Shown one piece after another: positions 49,501 through 61,080 of a stretch of 64,000 nt of DNA (the stretch's first letter is position 1; each line of letters starts with the position of its first letter). Origin of the DNA: Eonycteris spelaea (taxonomy: Eukaryota; Chordata; Mammalia; Chiroptera; Pteropodidae); contig PUFA01000027.1 of the NCBI GenBank assembly GCA_003508835.1, forward strand, positions 1,550,001 through 1,614,000, given 5' to 3'. The notes beneath the pieces are model-generated. The model saw only the letters and a list, made by a program, of their open reading frames with translations, was not told the origin of the DNA and did not search any database. The translations under genes were made by a program, and so were the position numbers.

Positions 49501-50879
49501 GAGAGAAATGTCCAGGGTAAGGAGGCCATAATTGGTAAAGGAAAGGAAAAGAGTGAGTGAATACAGAGAACATACATAGCTACAGGTGAGATAACTGAGC
49601 AATGAAATGTATAGGGAAGAAAGAAAAAAAATCCTCAAAACTGGCATAATCCCAGCAAACCTGAGTGATGGGGTGTGGTTGAAGGCATGAGGCTTTTTCT
49701 TGTGTTTTTCACTACAAGATGTTTCATCTTCCAGCGATTCTGATGTGTTACTAAGACCTCATTCTGGGAAATGTCAGTTAATCAGTAGATTTGAATTATT
49801 TTCTCCTGAATATCTGGACCCACGGTAAAGCTAAATTTCATAATGGGCACTTTGCATAGGCTGCCCTTTTAGTATTCCAATTTTAGAGACATCTTTGACA
49901 TTTCTAAAACATCATTTTAGATTAAAGATGATAGGTTGAATTTCCACTGCCCAGGAAATATTGGTGTTGTATGTTTTAAAAGGTTCTGCATTACCTATCA
50001 TTCGAGACTAATTTAGTCAAGTTGATAGTCATTCTATTATAATAGCATTTATTATTCAAGAAGTGTATTGGATTATCATATTGATACATTCAGAGTGCAA
50101 AAGTAAAAACGAAGTACACAACTTAGTTTCATTTGCATAGCACTATTAGACACTTGGACAGACATGTTATTTTATTACTCTACTCACTAACTTATTTTTT
50201 CAGATAGTGCTGATAATTATGTATATATGAGAGACAAAACTTTTCAGTAAGTTATCTAGGATTGAAATATGCTATCATTTTTTATGTAGGAGACAGTCAA
50301 CTAATTCTTTTATTTTATTGTATACAATGATCTCACTACACTTGATTTCTAGAATTGGGCCGAGACTGTGTCACAGATATACCCAAGTTGTCTCATCTTA
50401 GTTTACCTCAGTTTATTGTTGCAGAAGTACTCTGTAGCCAGAGCTCAAAAGATCCAGTTTGCCACTTTATCTATTAACCATAATCCCACAGTCATCTGAG
50501 ATGGTCAAATTTTTATATCAATATTTTTTTTATTCTTAAAGTCTGAATTTAATGGTTTCAAAAAATGAGATGGCATTAATATGATTTAATCCTTGTACTA
50601 AGAATCATTGCTATTTATCACCCACATTCCAGGAGGATCAAGTGTGGTATTTCCTTTAAAATTTATTTGTGCTTTCAGTAATTTTTTTCCTGTAACTGAT
50701 TTTTACTGACTTTCTCTTCTCGATTTGCTTTATGGTACAGCTATATCAACAGATTTCAACTTTGCACATTATATATGAATCTTTGATTTACGCAAAGGTG
50801 ATACTTGTAGTACAATGGAGCAAAAGTAATTTTTTCAATAAATGGCACTAATTCAGTTATATATTCACGTGATAAAAAG
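46560..50879. other. non-coding, no firm feature
   Basis: Very AT-rich intergenic DNA upstream of BET1. 46620-46740 has a faint MIR tail. No exon, CpG cluster or clear repeat edge is visible. The frames at 46669-46911, 48424-48663 and 49015-49200 look random. Confidence 0.45.
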
Positions 50880-52025
50880 AATAATTACCCCAACTCTTCC
50901 TTACACAAAATTAATTTGAGACATATTATAGACCTGAAATGAAAGGTAAAATAAAACCTTAAGAAAAAAAAGATATGTATCTTTGGAATAGAAAGGATTT
51001 CCTAAACAGAACCAAAAAAGCATTAACCAAAAAGAGAGATTTGATAAAGTTTACTACATTAAAAATCAGAACTCTTATTTCTTAAACCTCATTAAGAAAG
51101 TGAAAAAGACAAGTCCTTAAATGGTATATAATATTTGCAATACATGTATCTGAAAAAGGACTTATATGAAGAATATATAAAGAATTTCTTCAAATGAAAA
51201 AGGGAAAGGCAGTCAAGTCTATAGAAAAACAGGCAAAAAGAAAACCTGAAAAACTCTTAAAAAAAGGATTTCCAAATAGCCAATATATATTTGAAATGTT
51301 GCTCTACATTATTATATACCAGAAAAACAGAAATAGAAACCACAGTGAAATGACATTACGCCTTCTCCAAAATGACCATATATGCTGCCTGGTGTTCATA
51401 GAAGTGTGGATGTGGAACAACCAGAACCCTCACGTCCTACAGGTGGATGTAGAATTGGTATAAACACTTTGGATAACTGCTTGACAATGTCTGCTAAAGG
51501 TAAAATAGACACATATACCTGGAAAATATGAATCTCTACTTCTGTTCTTAAGCATTCACTAACAGAAATCTATACATACACACAACAAAAAAGTAGTGAT
51601 AATTGCACTATTCATAAAAGCCACACACCAGAAACAATGCAGTTGCAATCCACAGAAGAAATGGATAAAGTAGTAGTAAATGCATACATTTAGAATGTTA
51701 TGGAATAAGAGTGAAAAACATCATACAGCATATAACAGCACAGGCAAATCTCACAAATATAATATTCAGTGAAATAAACTAGATGAACAAATGCATTTAG
51801 AAAGTATGATTTCATTGACGTAAAGTTCAAAGACAGGCAAAATAATTTTTAGAATAACTAGGAGGTGACAGAGGGAGCTTCTGGGACACTAGTAATGTAC
51901 TATATATTTATTTTTGGTATGTGACATAGAACATTAACCTTGTAAAAAGTCATTAAGTTGTGCACTTATAATTATTGTACATTTGGTGTGTATGTTATAC
52001 AACAATAAAAAGTACACTAAAAAGA
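50880..52025 (+). mobile_element. L1 LINE relic, ORF2 3' end and 3' UTR
   Basis: The order is typical of an old L1: AAAGTTTACTACATTAAAAATC, later CCTACAGGTGGATGTAGAATTG with TTGGATAACTGCTTGACAATG, then TCATAAAAGCCACACACCAG. It ends with AAGTTGTGCACTTATAATTATTG and ATACAACAATAAAAAGT near 52010. Many stops and gaps show an inactive copy. Confidence 0.8.
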
Positions 52026-52029
52026 AATC

Positions 52030-53254
52030 CAGAATTAATCTTCTTATGTCAATATGGAGTACATAATAAACAATGCAAAAGTTTAAGAAAAAAGAGAAGG
52101 AAAATGAGCAAGACTTGGACCTTTTCTCAAACCAATTAAATCTGCCTAGGAACATAACATTACCATGACTCTCTTGGAGAAATCTTAACAGATTGTACGA
52201 GATGAAATGCTGGATGATAACGATGTGTAGTGCTGTTCACTATAAAATGGCAATCTTCATGTTGTAAATTAAAAGATTGTGCTCTGCCCAGCATTGCTCC
52301 CATAATTAAAACCGTGTTATTTTTCAGCTTTCCCCAATCTGCTGTACAACAGATGTCAAATGATGTTTCAGTCTGTAGCACATTCCTGGTTAGTTTCCCT
52401 GGGAAGCCCCCTTCACCTCCGAGATTAGCATGCAGGAAGTTCTTCGAGAGCGCTGTCAGGATAAGCTACTAAAGGAGGAGGGAGGAAGAGAAGTCCCCAA
52501 GAGGGCTGACAGCAGACAGCTGGGCTGTGAGCAGGCAGCACTCCCAGCAGTGGAGGGAGTAAGTCCTTCAGTACCAAAGCGGCATGGCAGACATCACAGT
52601 CTGCTTTCTATGGGCTGGGCCAGCCCCGTGAGACTAAAGTGTCTGTGCCTTCCCACAGAATGTTTTTGAAAGCAGTATAATTCAACTCGAAGAACTATTA
52701 TGGAAAAATTATCCCTGAAGAAAACATTAAAATTAATTTTAAAAAAGTATATTTCCTCCAACCTCTGTGCAAAGAAATTGTCTTCACGAAGAAGAAAGAC
52801 TAAGGGTGCTATAACTGGGACACATTTGGAGGTCTACAGTGGTTACTCCTGGAGATAAAAGTACATAATTAAAATAAGATCTGAAGAGATGTAAATAAAT
52901 AAATACGAGCAAAAAAAGGAACCTACAAAGAGAAGCAGGTGTAAGATAGGAGATAGTTATGTGTTTGGTTTTTAAGTGTGAGGATGAGGGTATGCATTTT
53001 GGACAGTGTGAACAGTAAAGGGAGCTTATTGGGGTATACAGATATATGGTAATTGATAAAGCTCATTAGTCATTGTCATACCCAGGGAAACAGGCTTAAC
53101 TTATTTTTCTCAACTATTTCTCTTGAAAGAGTCAAATTGTTCTCAGAGATAGCGATCGGGCTGTAAGTGGAGTCTAAGACCTACTGCTTTGGGGCAAATA
53201 ATTCAAAAATCAGCAACATGTGAACAAGTTAATGGAAACCTGTGGAATCCATTA
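52030..53254. other. unassigned segment
   Basis: 52230-52670 is GC-richer than its surroundings and holds two open frames (52230-52472, 52430-52669) with no recognisable domain. It may be an old repeat or a conserved non-coding block; sequence alone does not decide. Confidence 0.35.
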
Positions 53255-53440
53255 TCTGGAGTCCTGGAAGGGACTTTCCATATCAGTTCATCCAACTCTC
53301 TGTGTCAAAGATGAAGGAATCTACAATTAGGGGCAAATGACTTATTCCAGGTCCATGGATAATACGCAGTAGAAATGGGTGCTATCATTCAGATGTCATT
53401 TCAGGTCCAGCGTGCTTTATGTGACACCACACCAGCTGAG
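53255..53440 (-). repeat. MIR-like SINE relic
   Basis: GTTCATCCAACTCTCTGTGTC, AGATGAAGGAATCTACAATTAG, GACTTATTCCAGGTCCATGG and TGACACCACACC follow the antisense order of a MIR-group element. Confidence 0.5.
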
Positions 53441-53837
53441 TGGTCCTTAAAAACTTCAGAGAAGTTTTAAGACTATAATAGGCCTGAAAATCTATATTTC
53501 TAGATGCTCTCTCCACCTCAAAAAAATTAAAAGCCAATATTAGATCCAATATTAAAATTCAAAGACATTTGCATTAAATAAACATTTTATATGTATAAAA
53601 GTTTTTAAAAATTTTTGTAATTTACTTTAACGTGAGTTACTCAGACTAAGTGTAACCCACGTCATCAATTACAGTGAGTTGACAGTCGTCCCAGCTTAGA
53701 AATACTTTGGAAATAAGAGTATCTAACTCACAAATTGCTTTAAAAAGTATTTTTTAAATAAACTAGAGTTAACAATGAGCAAAGTTAGCATAATATTTTT
53801 AGCAGGTATTTTAAAGATTTTTGCATTTTTGACAAGT

Positions 53838-53990
53838 AGAAAGAAAGGAGAGAGAGAGAGAGAGAATGAAAAAGAGGGAGGGAGGGGGAAAGAACAGAGA
53901 GAAAGGTGGGGGGGAGAGAGGAAGGAAAGAAAGGAAGGAAGCAGGGAAAGAAGGAAGAAGGAGGGAGAGAAAAAGAAGGAAAAAAAGAAT
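53838..53990. repeat. purine-rich low-complexity tract
   Basis: About 150 bp of G/A with only a handful of pyrimidines on the + strand. It yields artificial Arg/Lys/Glu- or Phe/Ser/Leu-rich frames on both strands. Confidence 0.9.
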
Positions 53991-56919
53991 TTCAAGGAAG
54001 AAATCATGCAAACCAGTTGTACAAATGAAAGCCCAGCTTCTGGAAAGCCCTAATGCAGCCAATTTTCTCCCTCTGGGGCTATGTTGTGTCTCCTCTCTGC
54101 ACTTATCATCTACTTTATTCTTCTCTTTGTGGTCTAGATTCCCATAACTGTCCCACAATGAAAGCCTTAGCCTCAGGTCTCTGACCCTCCGGTTTGAACC
54201 CTGCAGCGATCTGTCTCAGGCAATTTCCCAGCCCCAGTTTCCTGAAAGAGAAAACCTGATTGATCAAATGTGAGTCAGGTATCCGTCTATGGTCAGTTCA
54301 ATCGGTCGATGCTGAGTGTTAAGGATTCTAGAACTTTGAGCAGAGCAGTTTCTCTAAGAAGTGGTTGCAGTGGTAGGGGGAAAAATATAATTTGTTATAT
54401 ATTAAAGTATGTGTGTGGTTCAAGCCTTTGCATAAAAGCTCCTAGTCTCTGCTCTGAGCAATAAACAGATTTCGCAGAATAGCTTAGAAAAGTAAAGGCT
54501 GTGTGCTTACTCACATCACTGGCATTATCACTGTCATAAACTGGCCATAAAAGTTATGATTTGTTAGTAAGGACAATGATTCATGTTTCTAACTGAGGTG
54601 AGCTTGGCATTGTACCTTCACTCCTATTTTTTGCTTGTTTGTTTGTTTCTTTGAATTTTTTTTTCCTGGGGTTAGAAGATCATGTCTCTGGAGGCAAAGA
54701 TATAGACTATCTTGTGTGAAGCATGCTAAAATCTCTGATGCTCCCTGTAGTGAAGCGTGAGTCTCAAGTTGTGACTTCCACGCAAACTGTCTAAAGAGCG
54801 ACAGTCCACACGCCTCATATTTCTTTAGTAGCTCACTGGTTATCGACAGGGATTCTGAAATCAAATCAAATCTCCACGTTTTAATGAAATAAAATATTTT
54901 ATGAATTTTAAATTCTTTTGTAGCAAGTTTTTGTTTTTGTTTTCCATAGAAAGACCTCTTCGAGCATTAGAATGAAGTCATAATTTACATTCTACAATTA
55001 TAAAATAAATGTCCTCTTTGTTTCATTGTTTACCCACCTACAAAAGTTGTTTACAATTAGATGTGAGACACTACAGATTTGATTTCTTCTTTTGCCAAAG
55101 CACATTTGTTCCCTCTAAAATTCTCTTAAATAGTGCCCCAATGTCAAAAGGTCGTTTATCTGTGACTATTAGCTACGAGTATGTGATAGTAAGAATTCTT
55201 ACAGAAAAAAATTATAAAATTGATTTCATAGGAGCAGGGGAGAGAGAATTTGCTACTATAGCCCCAGCCCCCCAAAATGTTAACATGGCACTTTTGTGCA
55301 CTTAGCATGGATGCCGAATTCTAGGCTAGTGTGTACTTCTATAGCTCAATCAGAAAATTTCGAAAAAAAGTTTTAAAATGTTAATGTGTCACATAAATAT
55401 TCATGCTTACACATTCCTCTAAAATCTGGATAAATGCCATTAAAAAATAGTTTTTCTTTTCTTTTTTCTTTTCTTTTTTTTTTTTTTTTGCATCCAGGTG
55501 TCATCTATTAGGGATGGTGGCCAATGACAACCATCACACATGGCCATGAATATTTATTTAGGCCTTCTTTGTGTACTAGAGAGAATAGGAAAAGAAGAGT
55601 AATACCGCGATTTTCTTCCACATAAGATGACTAGTGTCCTCCCTGAGTCCAACTGAAGAAAGTTAAGTAGATTGGTCCTCAGGTGTGACATCATATACCT
55701 CACTAATATTCTCCTGGTTGAGGGTTAACTTAACTGATGAAAGAAAGGGAGTGACTTTCCAAGTCTCTTGAAACCACTTTATATCTAGAAAGTCTTAAAG
55801 AAAGATTAACTCAAATTTTTCTTAATAGTCTGTGTGACTTAAGGGTTACTCAGAGGCAGCTTTCAGCAAAAGTTGTCAGTCTCTGTTAATATCAGCACTT
55901 GTCCTTGCCCCTCCATTTCAAAACCAGCCTAGTGATCTGCAGATGACGCCACAATTGTAATTCAACAAATAGATATGAGACAACTGGGACAGGCAATGAG
56001 TGATCATGTGTCATTTATTCACAGCCATTACTGACGTCCTGGTCCATCACTCTAGTGGCCCCTCTCTTTTCTTCCAATAAGTTATTTCCATTATTTTGGG
56101 AGGCATTTTTTGATACGCCACTATCACTTCAAACTCAATAATTTCCTCTCCCAAACCAGCTTGCCTTCCTGCTTTTCTATCCTTGTTAACGATATTATTC
56201 AGGCTCTGAACCCCGAGGTCATTGTGACTCTTTCCCACTTTGCTCACAATGTCAGTCCAACTACCAAGACCTATTGATATATCTTTTTGATTTGTCCCTT
56301 TCTTTCTGTTCTAAAACTGACAATATTATTATAAGTTTCAAACACCTCAAATCTTGCTGGGGCTTCTTAACTTCCTTGCTTATAGTCCACTCCCCTCAAA
56401 CACACCAGATTAAAATTTCCAGAACTCTGATCTTTTCTCATCCTGATTTAATAGCATTTAATGAATTCTCCATGATTTATTGGGCAGGGGAGGAGGGGTG
56501 GAAAATTGTGTTTTCGTATCCCTGAAGTCACCTGGAGACACTCCAAAAGTGGAGGCTGTACATGATTTTGAGGAACAATGTCAGAGGTATCTGAATCTTT
56601 CCAACACTCTAAAGTGTTAGGGTTTTATCATTTATATTTATATCTGCAATTAGTTTTGTGTATGGTATGAGAGAAAAATAAAGCTTTATTTTTTTCTATG
56701 TAAATATCCAACTTTTCCATTATCATTACTATTGAAAATACTGTCCTTTCCCCACTTTCCCCCAATCTTTCCTCAGAAAACAAAGACCTCTATACCCGTG
56801 GCATTTTAATAAACTCTACTTATTCCATTGGTTTATTCTTGTATTCTTACATCATCAGCATGTGATCTTAAATAGCTTTATAATAATCAATATTAACTAG
56901 AACAGGTCTTCCTATAATG
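53991..56919. other. non-coding, no firm feature
   Basis: Contains a T-rich tract at 55450-55490 and low-confidence repeat-like text at 54170-54390 and 56200-56470. No exon recognised. Confidence 0.4.
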
Positions 56920-58140
56920 TTCATCTTCATCAAGGATGCCTTAACTATGCTGCCTTTGCACTTTAATATAACTTTTCAAAACGACTTGTCAGGTTTAACT
57001 TTTTAAAACATCCTATTGGTATTTTGACTGGGTTTGCACTGTATTCAGGGAGCAATAATATCTTTATAAGTAAAGTCTTCCAGTTCTTAAACATTATGGA
57101 TTCTTCTAATTACATTGAGTTTCCTCAATTTCTCACAATAATATTCTATAGTTTTCTGTGTAAGTGAGCATGCAAAAGTTATGCTAGATGTATCCCCATG
57201 TATTGATATTTTGATGTTATTATGAATGGTATCTTTCTTAGGAATTTCATTTTCTCACTGCTGCTGGCATATAAAAATGAAATAACAAAATTTGTATAGA
57301 TTATCCACTAATTAAAGCAAATTGTTTAAAAAAAAAGGATAGTTTTATTTCTTCACTTACAATCCCTAGTATCATTTATTTTTCCTTTTTTTGTTTTTTT
57401 TTTTGTTTGTTTGTTTGTTTGTTTTATTGTGCTGGCTAGGATCTCCAGTACAATGTTGAATAGTGGTGAACGTCTTTCCAAATTCGAGTGAAAATTTTCA
57501 GTATTATGACATTAACTATAACACTTTCTTAGATAATTTTTATAAATACTTTCTCAAATTAAAGTTTATATTTATAGTGTGTCAAGAGGGTTTTGTAAAA
57601 GATCATTAAGTCTTATAGCATTGTATCATATTCTTTTGCTAAATCTATTAAGATGATCAGCTTTTAAAATCTTCTTTTAATCTGAATTAAGTTGATTTTC
57701 AAATGTTAAACCAGCTCTGCATTCCTAAAATAAACTCAACTTGACCATGATATAATAATCTTTTTTTATATACTATTTACTTTGATAATATTTGTTATTT
57801 TAATATCTTTATTCATGAGAGAAATTTACCAGGAATTTTCCTTTATTGTAATGAATGTCAGGTTTTAGAATTAAAGTTACACTGGAATAATTCTTTATGT
57901 ATTTGGAAGAATTTATTGGTTAAGCCATTACGTTTTGATAAGTTTTCATCTGTTTTCTTGTAAATACTCTATGGTTATTAATGATTGGGTTCAATATCTG
58001 AATCACCTGTGGGTCTATATTGCCTTTTTTCTCTTTGTTTTCAGTCACTGGTCTTATTCCTTAACATCTCTATTAACTCTTAATTGAATTATAGAGTATA
58101 TGCAATGTCATTCCATAAAATCTGAAATGTTTTTATTTTG
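56920..58140 (-). mobile_element. L1 LINE relic, ORF2 region
   Basis: Antisense L1 ORF2 text on +: TATTTTGACTGGGTTTGCAC, GGAGCAATAATATCTTTATA, GTGCTGGCTAGGATCTCCAG with TACAATGTTGAATAGTGGTG, and CCAGCTCTGCATTCCTAAAAT. A (GTTT)n insertion sits at about 57391-57424. Heavily decayed. Confidence 0.85.
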
Positions 58141-58380
58141 AAGAAGCACATAAATTCAGCATTTTCCATCTCAGTATATACTATGTTGCATTTTCTGGTT
58201 TGTTCAATGCTTTTAAAACACAAAAGGAGCTCTGCTTTGAAATATCATAGGCCTGAAGCACGAAATATTTAGGTAAATAGATGAAAGTCTCAGTTAAAAT
58301 TAAAATGGAACAATAGAAAGACAGAGCATATCTGGTATACTTTTAGTAACCCGTTTAATTCACGTGGTTTATTTTCTAGG

Positions 58381-58512
58381 TCATTAGTTCTCAAGTATCA
58401 TCCCCTGACTGGCAGCATCAGCATCGCCTGGGAACTGCTGAATCAGGATTGAGCCCAGCACTGGAGTCCAGGAGGTTCTGATGCGCACTGATGTCTGTGA
58501 ACTACTGCTTCA
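58381..58512 (-). mobile_element. MER5A-like DNA transposon relic
   Basis: GGCAGCATCAGCATCGCCTGG, then ACTGCTGAATCAGGATTG and GGAGGTTCTGATGCGCACTG, then GTGAACTACTGCTTC fit an antisense MER5A-type copy. Confidence 0.65.
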
Positions 58513-58514
58513 GA

Positions 58515-60044
58515 TCGTTCGCAGAATTTCGTACTTAGTAGATCTGGAGTGGGATCTATTATAGTGAGTGGCAATTAGGTTGAACAACCCAACTAATACA
58601 TTTAAGAGCTCTTTTTTAACTGTACATATTTAGGATTGCTTGATTTTTCTAAAACAGCAATAGTTCTTGCAAAAAGAAATGAATAGTGAATGTAAACTGG
58701 TTTGCTCTGCTCTGCAACTTATTGCATAATTATTTTCCTAAAAATCAATGTAAAATTCCCTAATGTTATTATATTTCTGACATAGTGAGAGAAACTGATT
58801 ATAAAATATTTAAAAATGTGCTTTAAGAACTAGGAGAAAATGACACTGAACATAAATTACATTTTAAGGAATGATTTTTTTTAGTGAAAGAATAATAATG
58901 TGTAGAGCTTTTAGATTATTTTGAAGTCAGCCTTCACCTGAATTTTTCTGTACCTAAAAACGACTATGGCAGGAGTCTTGTGGAGGACGGATGCTCATGG
59001 GAAGTTGGGTTATTGTCTTAAACGAATATGCCAATGCTTATGAATAATGAGGCATCACTTAAACATACACAGTGAAACATGGTAGCCTCTTAGGATGATT
59101 TCATGGGTGGAACTAGGATCCTCTGTTTTTTACTCACCTGCCTTCTGCAAGGAAAATGTCCTTACCTTTCACTGTTGAAGGATCCAACCCTCCAAGTATC
59201 AAGAACCTGGGATAAGTAGCAGATTGCTCTGCATCCTCTGATAATAGATTCTCTCACAAGAGGATGGGGTGAGAGCCTAAGACTATACTTTTGGGGAAAA
59301 TCAGAAGACAGAGAGTAAATGGAGGGAGAATAGAAACATAAGTAGGTGTGAAAATTCTGGGAAAAGGGGGAGCTTAGCTGACAAATTTGAGCATTTTGAA
59401 ACAACTAGTCATTAGTTTATGGAGGTAATTAGGGTGGAAAATTAAAAATAAGTTTATAGAAAGGCATGCAAGTTTAAATGAAGCAATTATTAACTCAAGA
59501 GAAAAATAAACATAATATGACATCAGTCTCTAAAGAACAATTTTTACAACGTTACACTAATGTAGAACATGATTTTCTATAACTAAGATCATGATATAAT
59601 TATATTGGCTAGGAAGAGAACGGGGATTAGGCATGTATAATTGGGCTATAGCTATTCTCACAGGAAATACATAGTTAGCATTCAAAGATTATTAATTCAG
59701 AAACAATAGCATAAGCATATTACTTAGAAATATGAAAATAAATATAGCAATATAACCAAGAGCAAACAGCTGAAAGGGTTTGAAGTGATTGCTCTGCAAA
59801 ATAGAAATACAGTGAGGATGGGTCAGGGTGCAGGTGCTTTTATAATAACCCTTTTTACCTATGTTCATGTATGGATAAGGTGAAATAGAATGCCTTAAAA
59901 TAAAGACAATGGTGCTTTATTTTCTTTGCTTTAGGTATTTCAGAAGTAACTTGCAAATTTATTCCACTTTCACTTTTAGAAAGAAGCATTTCATCTTTAA
60001 TGTAAAAACAATCAGCAACAAAACTCATATCAGATATCTTTGAC
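58515..60044. other. non-coding, no feature recognised
   Basis: AT-rich. The open frames at 59162-59404 and 59855-60046 match nothing I know. Confidence 0.45.
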
Positions 60045-60200
60045 ATCGTGTATTGAATTCTGGTTCTGCTGCCCTACAGAGTTGTGTGAGCTTAGGCAGG
60101 TTATCATGTCTTACTTCTCTGAACTTTATTTTCCTCATCTGTACAAGTTACTGTGAGGATTAGACATGATTATGCCTAGAAGGAACTTGAAAGTTGCCCG
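60045..60200 (+). repeat. MIR SINE relic
   Basis: GAATTCTGGTTCTGCTGCC, then TGTGTGAGCTTAGGCAGGTT, then TTTTCCTCATCTGTACAAG and ACTGTGAGGATTAGACATG follow MIR. Confidence 0.75.
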
Positions 60201-60290
60201 GTACCTTACTCCTTCAGCCATTCTATTATTCCACTTTTTCCACTCCACTCTTTATCTGTCCATTCTAGTTTCCTGAAACTTAGGTCACAC

Positions 60291-60332
60291 AAAACAAAAC
60301 AAAACAAAACAAAACAAAAAACAAAACAAAAA
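60291..60332. repeat. (AAAAC)n microsatellite
   Basis: About eight AAAAC units with one irregular unit. Confidence 0.92.
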
Positions 60333-60399
60333 CCAACTTTTAAGTCCATGTCCATAAATATAAAAAGCTCTTATATGAATTTGCAGTATCATAAGCCAC

Positions 60400-61080
60400 A
60401 TTTTCATCCCTTCTTTGATATTTATTGCATCTGTTTCATTATCTGCTTTATTGCAACCTCTCCAGATGCCTTCCAGCTCGTTGCTCGTATCTTCTCAGTC
60501 TTTTTTGATTCTTTCTCCTCTAGGGACTCCTATTATTCTATAGCTGCAGCCAGGTGACCGCAATTAGTTTCATGGTCTTGACAGCCACACATGGACAATA
60601 CCCATGTTTATATTTCCAAAACAAACAACTTCTCTCAACTCCAAACCTTGATATCTAACTGCCTATCTGGTTTCTCCGTTGGTACAATTCAGGCGTACCT
60701 CAAACTCAATCTGTCTAAAACCACACTCATGATCTACTTCCCCTAAACATTCTCTTCCACCATTTGCTAGTTTCATGAACAGCACTTTCATCCATCCAGT
60801 TAACACAGCAAGAAACCAGGAGTTCTTTGAAAGTTTACACCTGGAAATTATATCATACACAAATCCAAAATCCAGTTCATCGACAAAGACCATTGATTTG
60901 ATATCTTGAATATCTCTCAAATTTTCCTCTCCTCTCTTCTCCATCTCCACTACTAATACATTTTGGTCCACCCCACAGTCTCTCATACCTACACCATAAC
61001 AGCTTTCTTCTAACTATTTCTGCCCATAGCCCTTTTGCATCCTACAATTCTCTTCCATAGCAGCATCCTAAATTGTTGGA
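60400..61080 (+). mobile_element. L2/CR1-type LINE relic
   Basis: CAAACTCAATCTGTCTAAAACC, CATGATCTACTTCCCCTAAAC, ACAAATCCAAAATCCAGTTC and ATCTTGAATATCTCTCAAATTT follow the order of an old CR1-clade LINE. The minus-strand 107-codon open frame at 60663-60986 is its shadow and not a gene. Confidence 0.55.

Noticed and set aside
53723..54158. Four open frames of about 92-115 codons
   Set aside because: They cross a purine-rich low-complexity tract. Their Lys/Arg/Glu and Phe/Ser/Leu content reflects base bias.
60663..60986. Minus-strand 107-codon open frame
   Set aside because: It is the reverse strand of an L2/CR1-type LINE relic and resembles no host protein.
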